Below, one piece after another: positions 5,262-12,338 of a stretch of DNA of 16,245 bases (within the stretch, counting starts at the first letter, position 1; the number at the start of each line of letters is the position of its first letter). Source of the stretch: CAYURP01 sp964447175 (GTDB taxonomy: Bacteria > Zixibacteria > MSB-5A5 > SM23-73-2); the NCBI GenBank assembly GCA_964447175.1, contig CAYURP010000055.1, positions 1 through 16,245 of the forward strand, written 5' to 3'. The notes under the pieces were generated by a model. That model saw nothing but the letters and a program-made list of their open reading frames with translations. It had not been told where the DNA came from and searched no databases. A program made the translations under genes and the position numbers.

Positions 5262-8200
5262 AAAAGATTTGCGTACTTTTAGTAATTGCCTTTTTCGCAT
5301 TGACCTCTTTTGCTCTGGCAGAGAACTTCAAGTTCAAACGCATTTCCGATAAACTGCTTTTCAAAGGGGATGTGGAATACGCCCCTGGAGAAGTGCTGGT
5401 GAAATTCAAGGAGAGCGTTTCCAAGCAGAAGATGGCTGAGATTTACAGCGGTGTGGGGACTTCTGTTCTATCGGATCATCAGGGGGGTGTCAAGAAACTC
5501 CGTGTTCCTGCTGGAATGACAGAGCATGAGTTCGTTTCCCGTTTGGAGCAGGACCCGAATGTCGAATACGCCGAGCTGAACACAAAATGTCATGCCTTCA
5601 TGACACCCAATGATCCGTATTATAGTCCCTATCAGTGGCACTTTCCCAAGATCAACTGCCCTGCAGCCTGGGACGTGTCCACAGGATCAGGCGTGGTGGT
5701 AGGGATTCTGGACAGTGGTATAGCCTATGAGGATTTTACTATACCCAGCTACGAGCGCAGCAAGGTTCAGTCCGGAGTGACCACCTATATGCAGGCTCCG
5801 GACCTTGCCGGGACTGCTTTTACATCGGGATATGATTTTATTAATAGTGATAGTCATCCCAATGACAATAACGGTCATGGAACCCATGTGGCAGGCACAG
5901 TAGCCCAGACCACCAATAACAGTTATGGTGTGGCAGGAATGGCTTTCAATTGTACCTTAATGCCGGTGAAGGTGCTTGACAACACAGGTTCTGGAACTGC
6001 ACAGACTTTAGCCGATGGGCTCTACTGGGCTACGGACCATGGGGTTCAGGTTATCAATATGAGTTTGGGGTGGTCCCCGGGCTATAATCCTGGCTCTACG
6101 GTTCAAAATGCTATTCAGTACGCATACAACCATGGCGTGGTGCTGGTGGCATCTTCAGGAAACGATGGCGTAAGCCCGGTATCATATCCTGCAGCGTATT
6201 CCGAAGTAATTGCTGTGGGAGCTACCAGATACGACGATAACCTGGCATACTATTCTCAGTATGGCTCTGCGCAGGAGGTAGTATCTCCAGGCGGGGATAT
6301 GAACGTGGATCAAAATGGCGACGGTTATGGGGATGGCGTGCTGCAGCAATCTTTTGACCCTTATGATCCAGGTCCACCAGTAACTCTGGCCAATCCCACA
6401 AGTTTTGGCTGGTGGTTTTATATAGGTACTTCCCAGGCTGCACCGCACGTCTCTGCTTTAGTGGCGATGATGATAGCCAATAATCAAACTGGTATCGAGA
6501 ATATTCGAAATATCCTTCACGAGACGGCTGTAGATCTTGGTTCATCTGGTTGGGATCAAACCTATGGGTATGGTCGGATTGATGCCTACGCTGCCCTTAC
6601 CTATGGTGGCAATCCTCCGGTGGCTGATTTCTCCGGGTCACCAACTTCAGGCTGTGCACCTCTAACTGTGAATTTCACTGATGAATCTTCGAATAATCCC
6701 ACCAGCTGGAGCTGGGATTTTGGGGATATGGGTACATCCTTCCAACAGAATCCAGGCCATACTTACACCGAACCGGGCACCTATACCGTTTCCCTGACGG
6801 CAACCAACGAATACGGAAGCGATACCGAGATCAAGACCAGTTATATCACAGTCAGCGGTCCCCCAACTGCTAACTTCAACGGTTCACCCACTTCGGGTGA
6901 GGTTCCCCTGGCGGTCAACTTCACCAACTTGTCCACGGGCGCCGCCTCCTACTCTTGGGATTTTGGGGATACCGGTTCTTCGACGCAGGCCAATCCCAGC
7001 CACACCTACACCGAGGCTGGAACCTATACTGTGACTCTTACCGCGATAAATTCGTGCGGCTCAGATGTGGAAACCAAAACCGACTATATCACGGTCACCT
7101 GCACGTCACCGACCGCTAATTTCAGCGGTTCACCCACCTCAGGTGAGGTACCTTTGACAGTGAGCTTCACCGATCTGTCAACTGGTGCCACTTCCTGGTC
7201 CTGGGATTTTGGTGACGATGGGACTTCGAGCCAGCAGAGTCCAAGTCATCAGTACACTGAATCTGGCACCTATACTGTGTCCTTGACTGTAACCAATGCC
7301 TGTGGTTCCGATCAGGAAGTCAAAACCAACTATATCACTGTTACCTGCACACCTCCGGTGGCAGATTTTGTGGGATCTCCAACTTCCGGCAATGCGCCGC
7401 TGAGTGTTAATTTCACCGATTTGTCGACCGGTGCCACTTCCTGGTCCTGGAATTTCGGTGACGGCATCGGCACATCGACCGCTCAGAATCCAACTTATGA
7501 GTACACCGGTGTGGGAACCTACACTGTGACTTTGACTGTGACCAATACCTGTGGTTCAGATATAGAGACCAAGACTGATTATATCCAGGTCACCCCACCC
7601 AGTGAGTGGACTGTGATTACCTATGATGACTTTGAAAGCGGATGGGGCAGTTATACTGATGGAGGTGGAGACTGCAGTCGTTACACAGGGGGCACGTACG
7701 CTCATCAGGGCAACGCTGCAGCGGACATCCAGGATAACAGCGGCGTGGCTTCGTCATTCTACCACACTCTGGGATATGATGTATCAGGCTATATCGAGCT
7801 GGAGGTTGAGTTCTGGTTCTATGCTGTGAGTATGGAATCTGGTGAAGATTTCTGGGTTCAGTACTACGATGGTACCAGCTGGCATACTGTGGTGACCTAT
7901 GCCCGGGGAACTGATTTCAATAACAATACATTCTACAACAAAGTCATTCCTATCTCCAGCAGCCAGTACAACTTCCCGGCCAACGCTCAACTTCGGTTTA
8001 TGTGCGACGCCAGCGGTAACTCGGATGATGTCTATATCGATGAGATTGAGTTCAGGGGATTGAGCGGTCAAATACCTCCCACAGCAGACTTCGTAGGAGA
8101 GCCGACCAGCGGCATCTACCCGCTTTTGGTGAATTTCACCGATCTCTCCACCGGGAATCCGACCAGCTGGAGCTGGGACTTCGGCGACGGCGTGGGAACA

Positions 8201-9208
8201 TCGACTGCACAGAATCCGAGCTACACCTACACGGCAGCCGGAACCTACACCGTTACCTTAACCGCCACCAATGCCTACGGTTCGGATGATGAGGTTAAGG
8301 TCAACTATATTACAGTCACTACACCTCCGCCCCCGACGGCCGATTTTGTCGGAGAGCCGACCAACGGCGTCTACCCACTTTTAGTCAATTTCACCGATCT
8401 CTCGACCGGTAATCCGACCAGCTGGAACTGGGACTTTGGAGACGGCGTGGGAACATCGACCGCTCAGAATCCGAGCTACACTTACAATGATGCCGGCACC
8501 TACACCGTGACCCTGACAGCGACGAACGCCTATGGTTCTGATACTGAAATCAAAACAGATTACATCACTGTTACTGAGCCGGGTGAAGACATGATGCATG
8601 TTCACTCCATAACAGTCACCCGCCAGTCCTTCTGGTGGTATGCACGGGGAATAGCAACCGTTACCATTTACGACCAGGGAGGTGCCCCTGTATCGAGTGC
8701 CACCGTGTATGGAGTTTTCTCCGGTCCTAATTCCAGAAGCGTAAACGGAACCACCAATGGCAACGGTCAGGTGACATTCTACACCAACTACGTGAGAAAT
8801 CCATCCGGGGAGTGGTGTTTCGAGGTGACAAACGTTACCAAGACCGACTGGACCTACAATCCGGATGCTAATGAGGTGACAAAGGCCTGCGAAAGCGGTC
8901 CTGTCTATAAAGCGATTGCTTCTGTGCCGGAGCAGTTCAGCTTGAGCCAGAACTATCCTAATCCATTTAATCTTTCAACTGAGTTTTCCCTGAGCTTGCC
9001 CCAGGGTGTGCACGTGAATTTTGTGATCTATAATGTAACGGGTCAGAAAGTTAAGACTCTGGTAAATGACTATATGAGTGCTGGAACACACACCATAACC
9101 TGGGATGGAACTAATGAGAATGGCAATGTGGTGTCCAGTGGAATCTACTTCTACAAAGTTGTGGCGGGCAATATTGTAACTACCAAGAAGATGATTTTGA
9201 TGAAGTAA
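5258..9208 (+). CDS. Secreted modular subtilisin-like (S8) protease with six PKD domains and T9SS sorting domain
   Basis: This 1316-residue exported endopeptidase has, in order: signal peptide (about 1-21, cut after ALA); fervidolysin-like propeptide (about 41-115); S8 catalytic domain (about 120-450) with Asp152 in ILDSG, His207 in GHGTHVAG, oxyanion Asn302 in SSGND and Ser392 in GTSQAAPH; PKD domains 1-4 (about 452-780), each with W-DFGD or close variant and YTVxLT; a beta-rich insert (about 781-939) resembling a galactose-binding/MAM-type jelly roll; PKD 5-6 (about 940-1107); an Ig/Big-like domain (about 1108-1215); and a type A sorting domain (1223-1316, NYPNPFN). The full triad suggests an active enzyme degrading extracellular protein, with PKD domains as spacers or substrate binders. 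GTSQAAPH replaces the usual GTSMAAPH. The gene appears richer in G+C than its neighbours, partly from the PKD repeats. It forms a single-gene unit ending in a strong terminator. Confidence 0.95.
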   Translation: MKKICVLLVIAFFALTSFALAENFKFKRISDKLLFKGDVEYAPGEVLVKFKESVSKQKMAEIYSGVGTSVLSDHQGGVKKLRVPAGMTEHEFVSRLEQDPNVEYAELNTKCHAFMTPNDPYYSPYQWHFPKINCPAAWDVSTGSGVVVGILDSGIAYEDFTIPSYERSKVQSGVTTYMQAPDLAGTAFTSGYDFINSDSHPNDNNGHGTHVAGTVAQTTNNSYGVAGMAFNCTLMPVKVLDNTGSGTAQTLADGLYWATDHGVQVINMSLGWSPGYNPGSTVQNAIQYAYNHGVVLVASSGNDGVSPVSYPAAYSEVIAVGATRYDDNLAYYSQYGSAQEVVSPGGDMNVDQNGDGYGDGVLQQSFDPYDPGPPVTLANPTSFGWWFYIGTSQAAPHVSALVAMMIANNQTGIENIRNILHETAVDLGSSGWDQTYGYGRIDAYAALTYGGNPPVADFSGSPTSGCAPLTVNFTDESSNNPTSWSWDFGDMGTSFQQNPGHTYTEPGTYTVSLTATNEYGSDTEIKTSYITVSGPPTANFNGSPTSGEVPLAVNFTNLSTGAASYSWDFGDTGSSTQANPSHTYTEAGTYTVTLTAINSCGSDVETKTDYITVTCTSPTANFSGSPTSGEVPLTVSFTDLSTGATSWSWDFGDDGTSSQQSPSHQYTESGTYTVSLTVTNACGSDQEVKTNYITVTCTPPVADFVGSPTSGNAPLSVNFTDLSTGATSWSWNFGDGIGTSTAQNPTYEYTGVGTYTVTLTVTNTCGSDIETKTDYIQVTPPSEWTVITYDDFESGWGSYTDGGGDCSRYTGGTYAHQGNAAADIQDNSGVASSFYHTLGYDVSGYIELEVEFWFYAVSMESGEDFWVQYYDGTSWHTVVTYARGTDFNNNTFYNKVIPISSSQYNFPANAQLRFMCDASGNSDDVYIDEIEFRGLSGQIPPTADFVGEPTSGIYPLLVNFTDLSTGNPTSWSWDFGDGVGTSTAQNPSYTYTAAGTYTVTLTATNAYGSDDEVKVNYITVTTPPPPTADFVGEPTNGVYPLLVNFTDLSTGNPTSWNWDFGDGVGTSTAQNPSYTYNDAGTYTVTLTATNAYGSDTEIKTDYITVTEPGEDMMHVHSITVTRQSFWWYARGIATVTIYDQGGAPVSSATVYGVFSGPNSRSVNGTTNGNGQVTFYTNYVRNPSGEWCFEVTNVTKTDWTYNPDANEVTKACESGPVYKAIASVPEQFSLSQNYPNPFNLSTEFSLSLPQGVHVNFVIYNVTGQKVKTLVNDYMSAGTHTITWDGTNENGNVVSSGIYFYKVVAGNIVTTKKMILMK
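6611..7597 (+). repeat. Four tandem PKD-domain repeats in the protease gene
   Basis: Four units of about 82 codons begin near 6611, 6860, 7102 and 7350. Each runs from an ADF/ANF strand through SPTSG, a W-D/N-FGD turn and GTYTVxLT to a YIxV strand. They are clearly homologous in protein but diverged in DNA. Cys residues occur before units 3 and 4 (ITVTC) and inside the domains (SCGSD, ACGSD, TCGSD), which could allow disulfides outside the cell. Confidence 0.85.
8075..8578 (+). repeat. Two closely similar PKD repeats after the jelly-roll insert
   Basis: The fifth and sixth PKD units are offset by 255 nt and, over about 130 nt compared by eye (8101-8232 versus 8356-8487), differ at only about 13 positions, many of them silent. 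They lack the Cys residues found in units 2-4 and share an AYGSD variant. This indicates a recent tandem duplication. Confidence 0.8.
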
Positions 9209-9230
9209 TCCTCTTTCGGATAACGGATTA

Positions 9231-9269
9231 AAAACCGTCCTCTTGCTCATAGCGGAGGGCGGTTTTTTT
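9231..9269 (+). terminator. Rho-independent terminator after the protease gene
   Basis: AACCGTCCTC (9233-9242) pairs with GAGGGCGGTT (9255-9264) with one G-T wobble, extendable by two A-T pairs, around a 12-nt loop; seven T's (9263-9269) overlap and follow the 3' arm. It starts 22 nt after the stop codon. The stem core CCGTCC/GG-CGG and spacing match the terminator at 4923-4961. Confidence 0.92.
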
Positions 9270-9270
9270 A

Positions 9271-9299
9271 TTGACTTAATACAAATAAAAGTTTAAATT
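9271..9299 (+). promoter_or_regulatory. Candidate promoter for the pgsA-pgpA-cinA-thpR run
   Basis: TTGACT (9271-9276) lies just past the protease terminator and is followed after 17 nt by TAAATT (9294-9299), a moderate -10. The layout mirrors the terminator-promoter junction at 4961-4990. The spacer overlaps the left arm of an inverted repeat (9281-9292). Transcription would begin near 9306, about 100 nt before pgsA. Confidence 0.4.
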
Positions 9300-9360
9300 T
9301 CAAAATGCAAAAAGCAAAAAGTTAAAAAGTCAAGTTTGTTTCTTTTATACTTTTATTTGT
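9281..9360. repeat. 12-bp perfect inverted repeat upstream of pgsA
   Basis: ACAAATAAAAGT (9281-9292) is the exact reverse complement of ACTTTTATTTGT (9349-9360); 56 nt separate the arms. The intervening DNA is A-rich with short repeats of the type GCAAAAA. Because the arms are AT-only except for two G/C pairs, an RNA hairpin would be weak; the arms could also be a protein-binding pair or remains of a small element. Confidence 0.5.
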
Positions 9361-9404
9361 GAGCACTTGAAGATACAGTTGTCTTAAAAGACGTTTGATA
9401 TAAA

Positions 9405-9992
9405 ATGAATTTACCCAACAAGTTAACCCTAATAAGGATTTTGCTTTCACCAGTATTCATGGCGTTTTTCTTGATAGACAATATCTATTCCAGATATTTT
9501 GCCACTTTTGTTTTTCTTATTGCTGCTCTGACTGATATCTATGATGGATATCTGGCACGGAAAACCGGTGTGGTTACTGGTTTTGGAAAGTTTATGGATC
9601 CTCTGGCGGATAAAATCCTGACTGCCACTGCCTTTATCTCATTTGTGGCTTTGGGCTATGTTAAAGCCTGGATGATTCTGATCATAATCGTCAGGGAATT
9701 TTTTATAACCGGCTTGAGAACCATTGCAGCTTATAAGGGGATTGTTATTATGCCCTCGTTTATGTCCCAGCTAAAGACCGCCACCCAAATGGTGGTGATA
9801 GTTATTATATTGCTTTACACCAATATAGCCACCACCATAACCCAGATGGGGCATAACTCCCCTTTTTTCCATAATCCGTGGATTTTCAAGGTCTTCGATG
9901 GGATGGTTTTTATAGCCATGATATTAACTGTGGGAACCGGATTGGATTATCTGATTAAAAGCGTGTCAATTCTAAAAGGGGTTTTAAAGTAG
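9405..9992 (+). CDS. pgsA: CDP-diacylglycerol--glycerol-3-phosphate 3-phosphatidyltransferase
   Basis: The enzyme transfers the phosphatidyl group of CDP-diacylglycerol to glycerol-3-phosphate in the cytoplasmic membrane, giving phosphatidylglycerophosphate, the committed step to phosphatidylglycerol and cardiolipin. The 195-residue protein carries the complete CDP-alcohol phosphatidyltransferase signature: D44-x2-D47-G48-x2-A51-R52-x8-G61-x3-D65-x3-D69, whose aspartates bind metal and substrate. About five to six hydrophobic helices flank it. The N-terminus NLPNKLTLIRILLSP is typical of PgsA and supports the ATG at 9405, although only a weak ribosome site precedes it. The phosphatase acting on its product follows 12 nt downstream, so the two steps are encoded together. 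Confidence 0.95.
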   Translation: MNLPNKLTLIRILLSPVFMAFFLIDNIYSRYFATFVFLIAALTDIYDGYLARKTGVVTGFGKFMDPLADKILTATAFISFVALGYVKAWMILIIIVREFFITGLRTIAAYKGIVIMPSFMSQLKTATQMVVIVIILLYTNIATTITQMGHNSPFFHNPWIFKVFDGMVFIAMILTVGTGLDYLIKSVSILKGVLK

Positions 9993-10004
9993 AAATTCTA
10001 AAAA

Positions 10005-10463
10005 ATGTCTGTTAATAAATTTTTAATTAAGTTTTTTTCCACTCTTTTTTTCTCGGGCTATTCCCCAATAGCTCCGGGCACCTGCGGAAGCTTGTTAACT
10101 GTACTTTTAGCCTGGTTTTTTATCCCGGAAAGACCGTTTTTGCTTTTAATTATTACCTTGATCTGGCTGTTCTTCACCCTTTTTATTGCCAGGGAAGCAG
10201 AAAAGCTCTTTGGTCACGATGCCGGGAAAATAAATATAGACGAATCGACCGGGATGCTTTTAAGCCTCCTCTGGATCCCCAAGAAATTTATTTTATATGG
10301 GGTTGCTTTTTTACTTTTCAGGTTGTATGATATAACAAAACCTCCTCCCATCAGAGGGCTGGAGAGTATAGAAGGTTACGGTGTCACCTTAGATGATCTG
10401 ATTGCGGGTTTATATGCTAACCTGACTTTACAGATACTATTGGCTTTAAAGCTGTTCTCATAA
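10005..10463 (+). CDS. pgpA: Phosphatidylglycerophosphatase A
   Basis: This enzyme removes the phosphate from phosphatidylglycerophosphate made by the preceding gene product, yielding phosphatidylglycerol. The 152-residue protein shows the PgpA hallmarks: GYSPIAPGTCGSL (18-30), an acidic metal-binding Asp79-Glu80 in NIDESTG, the YDITKPPPIRGLE segment (108-120) and a second acidic pair in LDDLIAGLYANL (129-140). Several hydrophobic segments agree with a membrane protein. The length is normal for the family. The start has little Shine-Dalgarno sequence and follows pgsA by 12 nt; cinA starts 8 nt after its stop, so all are likely one transcript. Confidence 0.93.
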   Translation: MSVNKFLIKFFSTLFFSGYSPIAPGTCGSLLTVLLAWFFIPERPFLLLIITLIWLFFTLFIAREAEKLFGHDAGKINIDESTGMLLSLLWIPKKFILYGVAFLLFRLYDITKPPPIRGLESIEGYGVTLDDLIAGLYANLTLQILLALKLFS

Positions 10464-10471
10464 GGATAAAA

Positions 10472-11686
10472 ATGAAAGCTGAGATCATAACCATAGGGGA
10501 CGAGATCCTTTTAGGGCAGACCATCGATACCAACTCGGCTTTTATCTCCCAGAGGCTGAGCCAACTGGGAATCGATGTGACCTATAAGACCAGCGTGGGG
10601 GATGATATACAAACTATATCTGAGGCTTTGACTACAGGACTTTCCCGGGCGGATATGGTCATAACCACAGGTGGTTTGGGTCCCACCAATGATGACATTA
10701 CAAAAAAAGCCATCGTGAAAGTGTTTAAACGAAATTTGGTCTTTCAAGAGGAGATATTGAAAAAGGTGGAGGAGAGCTTCAAAAAAAGAGGTATGGAGAT
10801 GCCCAAGATCAATCAGAATCAAGCACTTCAGCCCCAGGGGTCCAAGGCGCTCCCCAACCAATTTGGCTCTGCTCCCGGGATATTCATCCAGGAGAAGGAT
10901 AAAATCTTTTTCGCCCTGCCCGGTGTGCCTCTGGAGATGAGGTCTATGATGGAAAACGATATCTTACCCCTCCTGGAGAAGGTCTCGGAAATCAAAGTAT
11001 TTCAAAGAAAACTAAAAACCACGGGCATACCTGAGTCGGTTATTTATGAAAGAATCGAGCCCATAATTAATAGCCGTCCCGAGGTTAAAGTCGCTTTTCT
11101 GCCCAGTTTTCTGGGAGTGGATATAAGACTGAATTCCCAATCCCAGGAAAAACTTGAGGGTATGGAAAACAGCATAAAAGAAGTTTTAGGAAATTCTATT
11201 TATGGAGAAGACGATATTTCCCTGGAAGAGGTCGTAGGCAAATTATTGAAAAATAAGGGAAAGACCATTTCGGTAGCAGAATCCTGTACCGGAGGATTGA
11301 TCGGCAAAAGGTTAACCAATGTGTCCGGAAGCTCAGAATATTTTGAAAGGGGCGTGATATCCTACAGTAACCAGGCTAAAATGCAGATTCTGAATGTTCC
11401 TCAGGAGATGATCGAAAAAAACGGGGCGGTTTCCGAACAGGTGGCAATACTTATGGCTGAGGGGATAAGAAGAATATCCAAAACCGATTATGGCTTGTCA
11501 GCCACCGGAATCGCCGGACCCAGCGGTGGAACCCCGGAAAAACCTGTGGGTCTGGTCTGGATAGGATTCGCTCATGAGAACGATTCCTTTGCCCAGAAGT
11601 TTCTGTTTGGTGAAGATAGAGATACAAATCGGGAAAGAGCTGCCCAGGCGGCTTTGAATTTAGTCAGATTGTTTTTAACCAGATAA
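10472..11686 (+). CDS. cinA: CinA-family protein: MoaB-like domain plus nicotinamide-nucleotide amidase
   Basis: This 404-residue cytosolic protein has both domains of full-length CinA. The N-terminal half (about 1-170) is MoaB/MogA-like, with GDEILLGQTIDTNS and TTGGLGPTNDD; in characterised homologues this domain hydrolyses ADP-ribose-type pyrophosphates. The C-terminal part (about 250-404) is the PncC-type amidase that deaminates nicotinamide mononucleotide to nicotinate mononucleotide in pyridine-nucleotide recycling. It shows AESCTGG (about 269-275, Ser271 the likely nucleophile), ISYSNQAK, GAVSEQVA and GIAGPSGG followed by KPVGLVW. The length is typical. The gene is named for competence/damage induction in streptococci, where it is cotranscribed with recA; here recA lies two genes downstream but behind its own leader. 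Confidence 0.95.
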   Translation: MKAEIITIGDEILLGQTIDTNSAFISQRLSQLGIDVTYKTSVGDDIQTISEALTTGLSRADMVITTGGLGPTNDDITKKAIVKVFKRNLVFQEEILKKVEESFKKRGMEMPKINQNQALQPQGSKALPNQFGSAPGIFIQEKDKIFFALPGVPLEMRSMMENDILPLLEKVSEIKVFQRKLKTTGIPESVIYERIEPIINSRPEVKVAFLPSFLGVDIRLNSQSQEKLEGMENSIKEVLGNSIYGEDDISLEEVVGKLLKNKGKTISVAESCTGGLIGKRLTNVSGSSEYFERGVISYSNQAKMQILNVPQEMIEKNGAVSEQVAILMAEGIRRISKTDYGLSATGIAGPSGGTPEKPVGLVWIGFAHENDSFAQKFLFGEDRDTNRERAAQAALNLVRLFLTR

Positions 11687-11690
11687 AAAA

Positions 11691-12251
11691 ATGAGAACTT
11701 TTATTGCGGTGGAGCTTCCACCAGAGGTGAAAAAGAAAATCGAGGAGGTTCAATCCCCTCTAAAAAGGACGGACACCTATGTATCCTGGGTTAAGCCGGG
11801 TAATGTTCACCTGACTTTGAAGTTTTTGGGCGAGGTGGAAGAGGAAAGAATCGAGGATGTTTTTTCTGGAACGGAAAAGGCTTTGAAAGGATCTAAAGCG
11901 TTTGAACTCAGTCTTAAAGACCTGGGATGTTTTCCAAACCTGAGAAGACCACGAGTGGTTTGGGTGGGAGTTGATAAGGGAAAAGATGAACTCTCCCAAA
12001 TGCAAAAAGAGATAGAAGAAGAATTGTCTAAATTGAAATTTCCCAAAGAACAAAGGCCATTTTCTGCTCATTTGACCATAGGCCGGGTTAAATCCCCTAA
12101 GAACATCGAAAAGCTGATTAGTTTAATAGAGACCACGAACTTTCAAACAGAGGAGGTAAAGGTAGATGAAGTGGTGGTGATGAGATCACAGCTTCATCCT
12201 CAGGGGGCAATTTATACGCCCTTGAAGAAAATCAAACTTTTAGATTCGTAA
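11691..12251 (+). CDS. thpR: RNA 2',3'-cyclic phosphodiesterase (2H family, LigT-like)
   Basis: The 186-residue protein is a 2H-phosphoesterase with both catalytic His-x-Thr motifs, H40-L-T42-L and H127-L-T129-I, the second followed by GRVK. Family members open 2',3'-cyclic phosphates at RNA ends, leaving a 2'-phosphate, and can join certain tRNA halves in vitro. The N-terminus MRTFIAVELPPEV is the canonical ThpR/LigT start, which supports the ATG at 11691, 4 nt after the cinA stop; there is almost no ribosome site, so translation is probably coupled to cinA. It is probably the last gene of the pgsA run, since palindromes and a strong recA ribosome site follow. Confidence 0.93.
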   Translation: MRTFIAVELPPEVKKKIEEVQSPLKRTDTYVSWVKPGNVHLTLKFLGEVEEERIEDVFSGTEKALKGSKAFELSLKDLGCFPNLRRPRVVWVGVDKGKDELSQMQKEIEEELSKLKFPKEQRPFSAHLTIGRVKSPKNIEKLISLIETTNFQTEEVKVDEVVVMRSQLHPQGAIYTPLKKIKLLDS

Positions 12252-12253
12252 TA

Positions 12254-12271
12254 CCACCTAATACAAGGTGG
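12254..12271. repeat. Short hairpin between thpR and recA
   Basis: CCACCT (12254-12259) and AGGTGG (12266-12271) form a 6-bp stem with a 6-nt loop, starting 2 nt after the thpR stop codon. No T-run follows, so it is a weak terminator candidate at best. It lies 9 nt before a second, stronger palindrome. Confidence 0.4.
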
Positions 12272-12280
12272 ATGATAAAT

Positions 12281-12301
12281 CACAGGTTGGGACAACCTGT
12301 G
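12281..12301. repeat. 9-bp perfect palindrome upstream of recA
   Basis: CACAGGTTG (12281-12289) pairs exactly with CAACCTGTG (12293-12301) around GGA. It is 37 nt before the recA ATG. It could be a dispersed intergenic palindrome, an operator controlling recA, or an RNA hairpin in the recA leader. It matches neither the Escherichia LexA box (CTG-N10-CAG) nor the Bacillus type (GAAC-N4-GTTC). Confidence 0.55.
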
Positions 12302-12338
12302 TTAGCTGAGAACTTTATTTAAGTAAGGAGGAGCAAAA

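Noticed and set aside
6182..6545. Overlapping minus-strand open frames inside the protease gene
   Set aside because: They lie opposite a gene with a complete catalytic motif set, show no recognisable domains and no ribosome sites; they are by-products of its codon composition.
7623..7829. A + strand frame of 68 codons inside the jelly-roll-like region of the protease
   Set aside because: It overlaps the well-supported protease frame and has no motif of its own.
6611..8578. Regularly spaced repeats as a possible CRISPR array
   Set aside because: The repeats are about 250 nt long, protein coding and in frame (PKD domains); there are no short identical repeats with unique spacers.
12281..12301. 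LexA operator in front of recA
   Set aside because: The palindrome fits neither the CTG-N10-CAG nor the GAAC-N4-GTTC type; kept only as an unassigned palindrome.
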